In this document: piece after piece, positions 6,789 through 13,675 of the stretch
Layout of the letters: each line of letters opens with the position of its first letter
How positions within the stretch are numbered: position 1 is the stretch's first letter
DNA from: an uncultured Lautropia sp.
GTDB lineage: Bacteria; Pseudomonadota; Gammaproteobacteria; Burkholderiales; Burkholderiaceae_E
Assembly (NCBI GenBank): GCA_938046755.1
Contig: CALIXC010000143.1
Span: forward strand, 1-17,502
Length of the DNA stretch: 17,502 nucleotides
Direction: 5' to 3'
Made by a program: the position numbers and the translations under genes
Notes under the pieces: generated by a model
Databases searched by the model: none
What the model saw: the letters and a program-made list of their open reading frames with translations, nothing else
What the model was told of the DNA's origin: nothing

Positions 6789-8038
6789 TGCTGTTCCTTG
6801 CCCAGCAAGAGTTGCACGGCGTGACGCGCGGCGATCCATTCCTCGTTGGTGGGCTGGATCACGACCTTGACGGCACTGTCGGGCGTGGAGATGACCGGAC
6901 CATTGGCCTTGTTGGCTTCCTGGTCCACCTTGATGCCGAAGTAGCTCATCCCTTCCAGGATGCGACGGCGGATCTCGGCGCTGTTCTCACCCACACCTGC
7001 GGTGAATACCAGCATGTCGATGCCATTCATCATGGCAATGAGCGAACCGATCTGGCGGATGACCCGACGCACGTAGAGGCGCATGGCATCGCGGATGCGC
7101 TCGCCGACCTCGCCTTCCTCGTTCTCGCGGGCCAGCAGCACCCGGGGCTCGGGCGACAGGCCGGAGACGCCCAGCAGGCCCGACTTGTGATACAGCATGC
7201 GGGTCATGTCCTTCAGGCTGAGCTTTTCCGATTCCATCAGGAAGAGGAGCGCACCCGGATCGATCGTACCGGGACGGGTACCCATCATGAGGCCATCGAG
7301 TGCCGAGAAGCCCATGGTGGTGGACTGGCTCTTCAGGTCCTCCATGGCGCAGAGGCTGGCGCCACTGCCCAGGTGGGCGACGACGACCTTGCCACGGGCA
7401 ATGTCCCCATAGTGCTCGGGCAGCGACAGCGCCATGTACTCATACGACAGGCCGTGGAAACCATAGCGGCGCAGGCCCTTGTCCCAGACCTCGTGCGGCA
7501 GCGCCAGCTGCTTTTCCACCTTGGGCATGGTGTGGTGGAAAGCGGTGTCGAAACAGGCCACCTGCGGCAGATCGGGCACGCCATCCATCAGTGCGGCAAT
7601 GGCTTCCAGCGCGTAGGGCTGATGCAGCGGGGCCAGCGGGATGTAGCTCTTCAGGTCGGCCAGCACCTGGGCGTCCATGCGCACCGGATGGGAATACTTG
7701 GGGCCGCCATGCACGACGCGGTGTGCCACGCCGATGAGCCGGCGCTGGCCCACGCGCTTGCGGACCCGCGCACGGATGTAGTCGATCGCGGCGACATAGG
7801 GACGGCGGCCGTCATCTTCGGTACGCAGCGGGCCGCAGGGGGTATCGGTGTCCTCGTAGGTGACATTGGGGCCGCCAATGTCCACCGCCTTGCCGCTCCA
7901 CATCGGGCGCTTGGGCAGCGGATGCTCGGCGGCATCGTACAGGGCGAACTTGATGCTGGACGAACCACAGTTCAGGACCAGGACCAGCCCTTCGTCGAGG
8001 CCGGATTCGGAAATGTTCGATTCGGTTCTTGTGCTCAT
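6785..8038 (-). CDS. ackA: Acetate/propionate family kinase
   Basis: A 417-residue ASKHA-fold kinase interconverting acetate plus ATP and acetyl phosphate plus ADP. Visible motifs: LVLNCGSSSIKF (Asn23), HRVVHGG (Arg107), CFDTAFHHTMP (Asp164), RRYGFHGLSYEYM (His195), AHLGSGASLCA (223-231), LMMGTRPGTIDPG (Arg255) and TNEEW (Glu399/Glu400). The catalytic Arg, Asp, His and Glu positions of acetate kinase all seem present. It deviates from the classical pattern by GSGAS in place of GNGAS, GLSY in place of GTSH, and RPGTIDP in place of RSGDIDP. Such variants occur in the acetate/propionate kinases of alpha- and betaproteobacteria. The ATG at 8038 gives the usual family length; an in-frame start at 8143 would add an unlikely leader. 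No Shine-Dalgarno sequence is evident. No pta lies nearby, so its partner enzyme is unclear. It is translationally linked to ubiA. Confidence 0.92.
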   Translation of the reverse strand: MSTRTESNISESGLDEGLVLVLNCGSSSIKFALYDAAEHPLPKRPMWSGKAVDIGGPNVTYEDTDTPCGPLRTEDDGRRPYVAAIDYIRARVRKRVGQRRLIGVAHRVVHGGPKYSHPVRMDAQVLADLKSYIPLAPLHQPYALEAIAALMDGVPDLPQVACFDTAFHHTMPKVEKQLALPHEVWDKGLRRYGFHGLSYEYMALSLPEHYGDIARGKVVVAHLGSGASLCAMEDLKSQSTTMGFSALDGLMMGTRPGTIDPGALLFLMESEKLSLKDMTRMLYHKSGLLGVSGLSPEPRVLLARENEEGEVGERIRDAMRLYVRRVIRQIGSLIAMMNGIDMLVFTAGVGENSAEIRRRILEGMSYFGIKVDQEANKANGPVISTPDSAVKVVIQPTNEEWIAARHAVQLLLGKEQQ

Positions 8039-8103
8039 AGGGGGTAAGGGAAGGATCCTGTGCCGCTGAACGACAGCGGGGTTCAAAGGGAAAGTGTGAT
8101 CAG

Positions 8104-8109
8104 AGTATA
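8104..8109 (-). promoter_or_regulatory. Candidate -10 element of ackA-ubiA
   Basis: On the minus strand the hexamer reads TATACT, one mismatch from TATAAT, and sits about 66 bases before the ackA start codon. No good -35 hexamer lies 16-18 bases upstream. That place is taken by the first of three similar GGGAAAA(A)(T/C)GCC repeats, so an activator-dependent promoter is a possible reading. Inference from sequence only. Confidence 0.4.
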
Positions 8110-8120
8110 GCGGCGCTGTC

Positions 8121-8175
8121 GGGAAAAATGCCCGGGACGGCATTAGGGAAAACGCCGGATTCTAGGGAAAACGCC
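8121..8175. repeat. Three spaced direct repeats upstream of ackA, candidate operator
   Basis: On the plus strand, GGGAAAACGCC occurs at 8146-8156 and 8165-8175, both preceded by TA as part of an identical 13-mer (TAGGGAAAACGCC at 8144-8156 and 8163-8175). A relaxed copy, GGGAAAAATGCC, lies at 8121-8132. The starts are 25 and 19 bases apart. All lie in the spacer between the comEA-like gene and ackA, upstream of the candidate -10. They could be binding sites of a transcription factor; no known consensus is recognised. Confidence 0.45.
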
Positions 8176-8249
8176 CGACCGCTCGGGAACCGCGGGACAT
8201 GACGACATTCTGGCTCGCCAAGGGGGACAATTTATAATGAGACACCGAA

Positions 8250-9410
8250 TCACCCCTGTGGCAGCAGCCTGGAACGCTCATCGAATATCGAGCGGCAATC
8301 GAAGAGCGGCCGGTCCTCGAATAGCGGCGGAGCCTTGCTGCGCCGGACCTGAGGGCCCTTCCCGCTGCGGCCGCGTTGATGGGCCCGGCGCTGCAGACGG
8401 CAGGAGGGCTCGTCTGTGCGATGGCCCCGGGAGCGTGAGACCGTGTGCAAACCCGTGGCCGGGGTGCCTTGGGATCGGGCCAAAACAGCATCCCCTGCGT
8501 GCTGCTCTGCTAGGGATCGCAGCACTGCGGCTCGCCCGGCCGCGGACCGCCCCTTGGTCGCCCGCGCCGGGCGTGCTGTGGCGCCCCTGGATGGCAGGCG
8601 TGGATGGCCCTGGATGACCTCGATGATGCGGCCCGCAGCCCCCGCACGGCCAGGCGGATGGGTCGAGGTACGGCCGGGATGAGCATTCGTGCCGCCCACC
8701 GGGATATGGGTACCCTGGGCGTTGGTGCCCCGAGCATCGACTCTCCGGATATCGGTGCTACGGGCATCGACACTCCGGGCATGGCCGTGATGCCTGTACA
8801 CGGCCCGATCCTGCACGCCCCCGAGCTGCCGAGACGAGAGGACAAGACCCGCTTCCTGCCACTGACGAAGGCGGCGCGCGCCCACGCCGCGAACTCGACG
8901 GGCCAAGTCGTCGAGACTGGCAAAGGGCTGACGCTCGCGTTCGGCGATGATGCGTGCCGCCATGGCTGGCCCGATGCCGCGCAGGGTCTGCAGCTGCTCG
9001 GCCGTGGCACGGTTGGCGTCGATAGCAGGGTCGGCAGCGAGGGAGGTGTCGGGGATCCCCACCAGGTTGGGAGTGCCGCCCTGAGCGAGAACGTCCACGT
9101 GGTCGCGAATGCCCACCTGCCCGAAGATGTCTACCTGACGCCCGAAGATGTCTACCTGACCGGACGTGCCCGCCGGGCCAAGGACGTCCACCCGGCCGGG
9201 AATGTTCGTTTGGGTGGCATCCAGGACGGTGGCGGCCGCCACAACGATGGCCCGCGCTTCACCCGGGGAAAGGTCCGCCGCCCATGCAGGAGCAGCGCCT
9301 GCCAGCAGCCACGGAAACAGCAGCAGAAACGTCTGGAGGACAGCGACGAGCCGGGCAAGACGGCCCGTCGGTGACGACAGGGCAGCCCCTGCCCGAAAGA
9401 TGGTCTGCAT
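8250..9410 (-). CDS. Secreted ComEA-like helix-hairpin-helix protein with repeat-rich tail
   Basis: An open frame of 386 codons from the ATG at 9410, which is preceded by GGGGAG six bases upstream. Residues 1-44 look like a signal peptide: a basic stretch, the core LLLFPWLLAGAA, and a plausible cleavage after AWA. Residues 129-190, with IDANRATAEQLQTLRGIGP and RIIAERERQPFASLDDLAR, form a ComEA-type helix-hairpin-helix DNA-binding domain, the module that takes up DNA in the periplasm during transformation. comEA lies near lapB in related bacteria, which supports the name. Unusual parts: a linker (70-128) with VDIFG-type repeats, and a tail of nearly 200 residues after the domain that is rich in Arg, Gly, Ala and Thr with short repeats (PLFEDR-PLFDCR-SIFDER; VDAR). 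GC at third positions falls in the tail by hand count of one 39-codon stretch, so part of it may be non-functional extension of the frame. The first 190 residues are firm; the tail is uncertain. Confidence 0.75.
   Translation of the reverse strand: MQTIFRAGAALSSPTGRLARLVAVLQTFLLLFPWLLAGAAPAWAADLSPGEARAIVVAAATVLDATQTNIPGRVDVLGPAGTSGQVDIFGRQVDIFGQVGIRDHVDVLAQGGTPNLVGIPDTSLAADPAIDANRATAEQLQTLRGIGPAMAARIIAERERQPFASLDDLARRVRGVGARRLRQWQEAGLVLSSRQLGGVQDRAVYRHHGHARSVDARSTDIRRVDARGTNAQGTHIPVGGTNAHPGRTSTHPPGRAGAAGRIIEVIQGHPRLPSRGATARPARATKGRSAAGRAAVLRSLAEQHAGDAVLARSQGTPATGLHTVSRSRGHRTDEPSCRLQRRAHQRGRSGKGPQVRRSKAPPLFEDRPLFDCRSIFDERSRLLPQG
9120..9160. repeat. In-frame 21-bp tandem duplication in the comEA-like gene
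   Basis: A 21-bp unit starting CCCGAAGATGTCTACCTGA is repeated directly after itself: 9120-9140, then 9141-9160 identical for 20 bases. On the coding (minus) strand it encodes adjacent QVDIFG units. A more distant related unit, VDVLG, appears on each side. The length is a multiple of three, so copy-number change keeps the frame. Confidence 0.85.
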
Positions 9411-9567
9411 GGCGAACTCCCCGTCTGCCGTGCCGTCTGAGCGGATGCGGCACATCAAAGGGAGACAGCCTAGCGCGCCGGCAGGAGCCGGCACATCAGC
9501 CATGTTGCCGAGTCATGCTCGGCCAACAGGAGGTGCAAAGCAAAGAGGTGTGGAACAGCAGGAAGGG

Positions 9568-10752
9568 TCAGGAGACGCTTTCCTCGCCAGGCCGCGGGCC
9601 GTAGCTGTCCCAGCGGCTGCAGCCCGGGCACTGCCAGTAGTACTGCTGGCCGCGGAAGCCGCAGGCACGGCAGCCATAGTGGCTCATGCGCTGGGTGAGC
9701 TTGCGCAGCGTGGCGGCCAGTGCGTCCTCATCCAGGTCTTCCACCGTGGCGGGGCCATTCTTGTCGCTGCGGCGTGACAGCGACAGCAGCACCTGCAGGC
9801 CACTGAGGGTAGGCTGCTTGTTGACCAGCTGGCGCACCCACTGGGCGGCAGCGGCCTTACCATCCAGCCGGCTAATGGCCTCGGACATGGCGCGCAGCAT
9901 TTCAGGTGCCTGAGCGACATCCAGCTGCTGCAGACGGGCGATGGCCAGGCGCAGCCCTTCGTCACCCCCCACGGCATCGGCGGCCTTGAGCCAATGGTCG
10001 ACCACACGCTCAACCTGTTCGGGGTGTTTATCGGCCAGCTTGGTCCACGCCGCGATGGCCGCAGCCGGCTGGCCTTCGGCCAGCGCAATCTCGCCTTCGA
10101 CGACGAGCGGACGCGGATGATCGGGCAGCGCCTGCTGGGCCTGCACGACGAACTGGTGCGCCTTGTCGAACTGGCGGGCACGCAGTGCCGCCATGGCCAG
10201 CTCGCAGGAGGCTTGGGCGATGATGAGTTTCGGATCGAAGCCGGGCTCGGCCGGCGTGGCGCGCGCCAGGTCGACGACCCGCTCCCAGTCGTGGCTGCGC
10301 TGGGCGATTTCCAGCCGCTGCCGCGAGGCAGCTTCGGCGTATTCGGTGCCCTGCAACCGGTTGAAGCTGTCTTCGGCGCGGTCGACGAGACCGGCTTTCA
10401 GGAAGTCGAGACCCAGCTCGTAAAGGGCATGGGCACGGGTGTGATCGTCCAGGTCGGGACGATCCACCAGGTTCTGATGTACGCGGATGGCGCGATCGGT
10501 CTCGCCGCGCCGACGGAACAGCGAGCCCAGGGCGAAGTGCAGCTCGCTGGCCTCCGGCTCGATGCGCACCACATCGACGAAGGCATCGATGGCCTTGTCG
10601 GACTGTTCGTTCAGCAGCAGGTTGACGCCACGGAAGTAGGCGTTGCCCATGGGCGCGGGGCGCTCGTCCAGGCGCCCTTCACGGCGCGAGGCCACCCAGC
10701 CCAGACCGAACGCCAGCGGAATGGCCAGCAGCCACCAGTATTCGAACTCCAT
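9568..10752 (-). CDS. lapB: LPS assembly protein LapB (YciM), TPR and rubredoxin-like domain
   Basis: A 394-residue protein with an N-terminal membrane anchor (MEFEYWWLLAIPLAFGLGWV), a series of tetratricopeptide repeats (about residues 36-300), and a C-terminal rubredoxin-like metal site (C361-x2-C364 and C375-x2-C378, in YGCRACGF and YWQCPGCSRW). The layout and length equal E. coli LapB, which recruits FtsH to degrade LpxC and so balances lipopolysaccharide with phospholipid synthesis at the inner membrane. PMGNAYFRGVNLLLNEQSDKA is the strongly conserved start of the TPR region. The ATG at 10752 follows the lapA stop by three bases, with no clear ribosome binding site, pointing to translational coupling. 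Confidence 0.96.
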   Translation of the reverse strand: MEFEYWWLLAIPLAFGLGWVASRREGRLDERPAPMGNAYFRGVNLLLNEQSDKAIDAFVDVVRIEPEASELHFALGSLFRRRGETDRAIRVHQNLVDRPDLDDHTRAHALYELGLDFLKAGLVDRAEDSFNRLQGTEYAEAASRQRLEIAQRSHDWERVVDLARATPAEPGFDPKLIIAQASCELAMAALRARQFDKAHQFVVQAQQALPDHPRPLVVEGEIALAEGQPAAAIAAWTKLADKHPEQVERVVDHWLKAADAVGGDEGLRLAIARLQQLDVAQAPEMLRAMSEAISRLDGKAAAAQWVRQLVNKQPTLSGLQVLLSLSRRSDKNGPATVEDLDEDALAATLRKLTQRMSHYGCRACGFRGQQYYWQCPGCSRWDSYGPRPGEESVS

Positions 10753-10755
10753 GGA

Positions 10756-11076
10756 TCAGGGGGCCGGCAGGCGGCTGGAAGAACCGATGAGCGTGGCGTC
10801 CTCGGAGACGTGGCCGAGTTTTTCCTGCAGGCGTTCGACATCACGGCGCAGGCGCTTGACCTGACGGCGCTGGCGCATGACGCGCGGCGCCAGCGTGAGC
10901 AGGCCCACGATCATGCCCAGCGCAAAGAAGCCCAGCAGGAAGACCACCAGCGGGGCGTCGAAGCCGACTTCCTGCTTGCCGAACACGCCAAGGTGCACGA
11001 CCTCAGTGTTGCCCAGCGCAAACCCCAGCAGGGCGATGAAGATGAGGATTTTGATCAGCCAGGCGATGAGTTGCAT
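10756..11076 (-). CDS. lapA: LapA family inner-membrane protein (DUF1049)
   Basis: A 106-residue protein with two hydrophobic helices (about residues 3-21 and 42-64), the second followed by a basic segment RVMRQRRQVKRLRRDVERL that reads as a cytoplasmic coiled coil. The GNTEVVHLGVFG loop between the helices is typical of LapA/DUF1049. The partner gene lapB follows after three bases, as in many proteobacteria. I start it at the ATG at 11076 (MQLIAWLIKI); an in-frame TTG two codons upstream is less likely. The start lies 18 bases after the ihfB stop, with no strong ribosome binding site. LapA is thought to assist LapB in envelope homeostasis. Confidence 0.93.
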   Translation of the reverse strand: MQLIAWLIKILIFIALLGFALGNTEVVHLGVFGKQEVGFDAPLVVFLLGFFALGMIVGLLTLAPRVMRQRRQVKRLRRDVERLQEKLGHVSEDATLIGSSSRLPAP

Positions 11077-11094
11077 GGGCAAAGGACCGAAGTG

Positions 11095-11394
11095 TCAGGA
11101 AGCGGTCGCATGCAGCGCCCGGTCGACGCTTTCCCGCAACTGCTTGCCGGGTTTGAAATGGGGAACCAGTTTCTCGGGCACGGGCACGGGTTCTCCGGAC
11201 TTGGGGTTGCGCCCCATCCGGGAATGGCGGTGCGACAATGCGAAGGTACCGAAGCCACGGATCTCGATGCGATGCCGGTCGGCCAGAGCCCGTGCCATGG
11301 CGTCCAGGATGGTACGCACGGCGTATTCGGCATCCTTGGCCACCAGTTGGGGAAAGCGTTCCGCCAGCTTGGCGATCAGCTCCGACTTGGTCAT
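11095..11394 (-). CDS. ihfB: Integration host factor subunit beta
   Basis: A 99-residue DNABII protein starting MTKSELIAKLAERFPQL, which is diagnostic of IHF beta rather than alpha or HU. It contains IEIRGFGTFALSHRHSRMGR and NPKSGEPV, the beta-arm with the DNA-intercalating proline. With IHF alpha it bends DNA sharply in transcription, replication and recombination. The frame stays open upstream: an ATG at 11445 would add 17 acidic residues (MAVTDTLDADDQSAPGT) and neither start has a good Shine-Dalgarno sequence, so the longer form cannot be excluded. Gene order rpsA-ihfB-lapA-lapB is the conserved one. A promoter of its own is visible at 11545-11573, giving a leader of about 145 nt from the 11394 start. 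Confidence 0.95.
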   Translation of the reverse strand: MTKSELIAKLAERFPQLVAKDAEYAVRTILDAMARALADRHRIEIRGFGTFALSHRHSRMGRNPKSGEPVPVPEKLVPHFKPGKQLRESVDRALHATAS

Positions 11395-11544
11395 CGTGCC
11401 GGGGGCTGATTGGTCATCCGCGTCGAGGGTATCGGTCACTGCCATCTTTTGCCGTCGGGAAAGTCCGAAAGGAACCAACCGGAAGAAACCGGAACGGAAG
11501 GAGGTGCTGAAAGCTTCGCCCGGGAACGGGGATGCCACCTGCCT

Positions 11545-11573
11545 ATGATAGTGGACAACGGCCCACCTGTCCG
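11545..11573 (-). promoter_or_regulatory. Candidate sigma-70 promoter of ihfB
   Basis: Read on the minus strand: CGGACA (-35, four of six consensus bases, at 11573-11568), a 17-bp spacer, then TATCAT (-10, five of six, at 11550-11545). It lies between rpsA and ihfB, downstream of the large hairpin at 11649-11698, so ihfB-lapA-lapB could be transcribed independently of rpsA. The 394-base stretch between the ihfB start (11394) and the rpsA stop (11789) otherwise holds only this promoter and that hairpin. Confidence 0.55.
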
Positions 11574-11648
11574 GATGACGGGGTAAACCCCTGCCCTGAA
11601 GCCTGAAGCGGCGGCAAGCGCAAATGTTTCAGGAGTCTGGGCATAGAG

Positions 11649-11698
11649 CGGCCGGTTCTGCTGGCAGGAGCATGGCCACCCGCCAGCAGAACCGGCCG
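11649..11698. repeat. Perfect 17-bp inverted repeat between rpsA and ihfB
   Basis: CGGCCGGTTCTGCTGGC (11649-11665) and GCCAGCAGAACCGGCCG (11682-11698) are exact reverse complements around a 16-nt loop. No T-tract follows on either strand, so this is not a standard factor-independent terminator. It starts 91 bases after the rpsA stop codon in the direction of transcription. As RNA it would be a very stable hairpin, able to act in 3'-end protection, partial termination or RNase III processing of the rpsA-ihfB message. Confidence 0.85.
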
Positions 11699-11788
11699 AG
11701 GAGAGAAACCGCGAAGACGCTGGCCGTGCGGGTCGGTCTTTCGTGGCTTCCCTGCCACTCGACGGATGCGGGCGGCAGTGCGGGACGA

Positions 11789-13501
11789 TCAGGAACGATC
11801 CTGGTTGTCCAGCTTGGCACGCAGCAGAGCACCCAGGTTGGTGGTGCCGCTGACCGCCGAGCTTTCGGCCATGCGCTGCATGGCGTCGGCCGTATCGGCG
11901 TTCTCGCGAGCCTTGATCGACAGGGCGATCGAACGGTTCTTGCGGTCGATGTTGATGATCATCGATTCGACCGTGGCGCCTTCGCTCAGGTGGGTGCGAG
12001 CGTCTTCCACACGATCGCGCGAGATCTCGGAGGCACGCAGGTAGCCTTCGACTTCCGGCTCGATCTGGATGGTGGCGCCGCGGGCGTCCACACTGGTGAC
12101 GGTACCGGTGACGACCGAACCCTTGTCATGCGTGGAGGCGAAGTTGGTGAACGGATCGCCTTCCAGCTGCTTGATGCCCAGCGAGATGCGCTCGCGCTCG
12201 ACATCGATACCCAGCACCACAGCCTCGACCTCGTCGCCCTTCTTGAAGTCGCGGACAGCTTCTTCGCCGGACTTATTCCAGGACAGGTCGGACAGGTGCA
12301 CCAGACCGTCGATGCCGCCCGGCAGGCCGATGAACACGCCGAAGTCGGTGATGGACTTGATGGAGCCCTTCACGCGGTCATTGCGGCGGTGGTTCTCCGA
12401 AAACTCCTGCCACGGGTTGGCGTGCGTCTGCTTCATGCCCAGCGAGATGCGGCGACGATCCTCGTCGATCTCCAGAACCATGACCTCGACCTCGTCGCCC
12501 AGGCTGACCACCTTGCTGGGGTTGACGTTCTTGTTGGTCCAGTCCATTTCGGAGACGTGCACCAGACCCTCGATGCCCGGCTCGATCTCGACGAACGCGC
12601 CGTAGTCGGTGATGTTGGTGACCTTGCCGAACATGCGGGTGTTCTGCGGGTAGCGACGGCTGATGCCGATCCACGGATCTTCGCCCAGCTGCTTGATGCC
12701 CAGCGAGACGCGGTTCTTCTCCTGGTCGAACTTGAGCACCTTGGCGGTGATTTCCTGACCGACCTGCAGCACTTCCGTCGGGTGACGGACACGGCGCCAG
12801 GCCATGTCGGTGATGTGCAGCAGACCATCGATGCCGCCCAGGTCAACAAACGCACCGTAGTCGGTGATGTTCTTGACCACGCCCTGCACCACGGCGCCTT
12901 CAGTCAGCGTCTCGAGCAGCTTGGCGCGTTCCTCTCCCTGCGACAGCTCGATGACGGCACGGCGCGACAGCACGACGTTGTTGCGACGACGGTCAAGCTT
13001 GATGACCTTGAACTCGAGGGTCTTGCCTTCGTAGGGGGTGGTGTCCTTGACCGGACGGGTGTCGATGAGCGAACCCGGCAGGAAAGCACGGATACCGTTG
13101 GTCATGACAGTCAGACCGCCCTTGACCTTGCCGGTGACCGTACCGGTGACCAGATCGCCGGACTCCAGGGCGAGTTCCAGCTGCACCCAGGCAGCCAGAC
13201 GCTTGGCGCGATCGCGCGACAGGCGGGTTTCGCCGAAGCCGTCCTCGAGCGAGTCGATGGCAACCGATACAAAATCACCTTCCTGAACTTCCAGCTCGCC
13301 ACGGTCGTTGTAGAACTCCTCGACCGGCACGTAGCTCTCGGATTTCAGGCCGGCGTTGACGACCACGTAGTTGTGGTCGACCCGGATGACTTCGGCGGTG
13401 ATCACCTCACCCTGCCGCATCTCCTGGCGCTTGAGGGACTCCTCGAAGAGGGCGGCAAAGCTGTCTTCCGATGCCGGATTCTGGGTAACTTCAGTGCTCA
13501 T
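11789..13501 (-). CDS. rpsA: 30S ribosomal protein S1
   Basis: A 570-residue protein with six S1 (OB-fold) RNA-binding repeats at about residues 31-97, 115-181, 202-270, 287-357, 374-444 and 461-530. FAALFEESLKRQEMRQGEVI and VVVNAGLKSESYVPVEEF open the ribosome-docking part, and GAFVDLGGIDGLLHITDMAW marks repeat 3, the first of the canonical mRNA-binding repeats. Length equals the family norm. S1 brings mRNA to the 30S subunit and is essential in Gram-negative bacteria. I start it at the ATG at 13501 (MSTEVTQNPASEDSF); an upstream in-frame GTG-type extension to 13540 has no family support. There is no strong Shine-Dalgarno sequence, as in E. coli rpsA, which relies on leader structure and is autoregulated. 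cmk lies upstream, ihfB downstream. Confidence 0.98.
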   Translation of the reverse strand: MSTEVTQNPASEDSFAALFEESLKRQEMRQGEVITAEVIRVDHNYVVVNAGLKSESYVPVEEFYNDRGELEVQEGDFVSVAIDSLEDGFGETRLSRDRAKRLAAWVQLELALESGDLVTGTVTGKVKGGLTVMTNGIRAFLPGSLIDTRPVKDTTPYEGKTLEFKVIKLDRRRNNVVLSRRAVIELSQGEERAKLLETLTEGAVVQGVVKNITDYGAFVDLGGIDGLLHITDMAWRRVRHPTEVLQVGQEITAKVLKFDQEKNRVSLGIKQLGEDPWIGISRRYPQNTRMFGKVTNITDYGAFVEIEPGIEGLVHVSEMDWTNKNVNPSKVVSLGDEVEVMVLEIDEDRRRISLGMKQTHANPWQEFSENHRRNDRVKGSIKSITDFGVFIGLPGGIDGLVHLSDLSWNKSGEEAVRDFKKGDEVEAVVLGIDVERERISLGIKQLEGDPFTNFASTHDKGSVVTGTVTSVDARGATIQIEPEVEGYLRASEISRDRVEDARTHLSEGATVESMIINIDRKNRSIALSIKARENADTADAMQRMAESSAVSGTTNLGALLRAKLDNQDRS

Positions 13502-13528
13502 TGATATCCAAAAGATTCTCGCCAGCTG

Positions 13529-13550
13529 CGCTGTATCCATGTGGACAGCG
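13529..13550 (-). promoter_or_regulatory. Leader hairpin just upstream of rpsA
   Basis: CGCTGT (13529-13534) and ACAGCG (13545-13550) pair around a 10-nt loop, ending 27 bases before the rpsA ATG. E. coli rpsA uses hairpins in its translation-initiation region in place of a Shine-Dalgarno sequence, and S1 represses its own translation through them. A like role here is inference from position and from the weak ribosome binding site. Confidence 0.35.
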
Positions 13551-13675
13551 ACAAACCAGCGGTGTTGGGGAAAATCCCGGGACGGCGGAGCGCAACGCCA
13601 GCCCGGGGGCAGCGGCCGCCGTCATGGACACGACGGCCAACAAGACGAAGACGCAGACCCGAAGGCCCCGCCGGG

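Noticed and set aside
6770..8047. Long plus-strand frame opposite ackA
   Set aside because: Antisense shadow of a clear acetate kinase gene; no domain recognised.
8174..8187. CCCGA/TCGGG hairpin downstream of the comEA-like gene
   Set aside because: A 5-bp stem without T-run; too weak to call a terminator.
9994..11409. Long plus-strand frame opposite lapB, lapA and ihfB
   Set aside because: It spans three recognised genes on the other strand and has shadow-type composition.
12039..12049. GCAGGTAGCCT, similar to the uptake word
   Set aside because: It lacks the TTCAGG end of the 12-mer and lies in the conserved rpsA coding sequence; a chance near-match.
11624..13504. 626-codon plus-strand frame opposite rpsA
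   Set aside because: The repeats in it mirror the six S1 repeats of rpsA; a shadow of a highly expressed gene.
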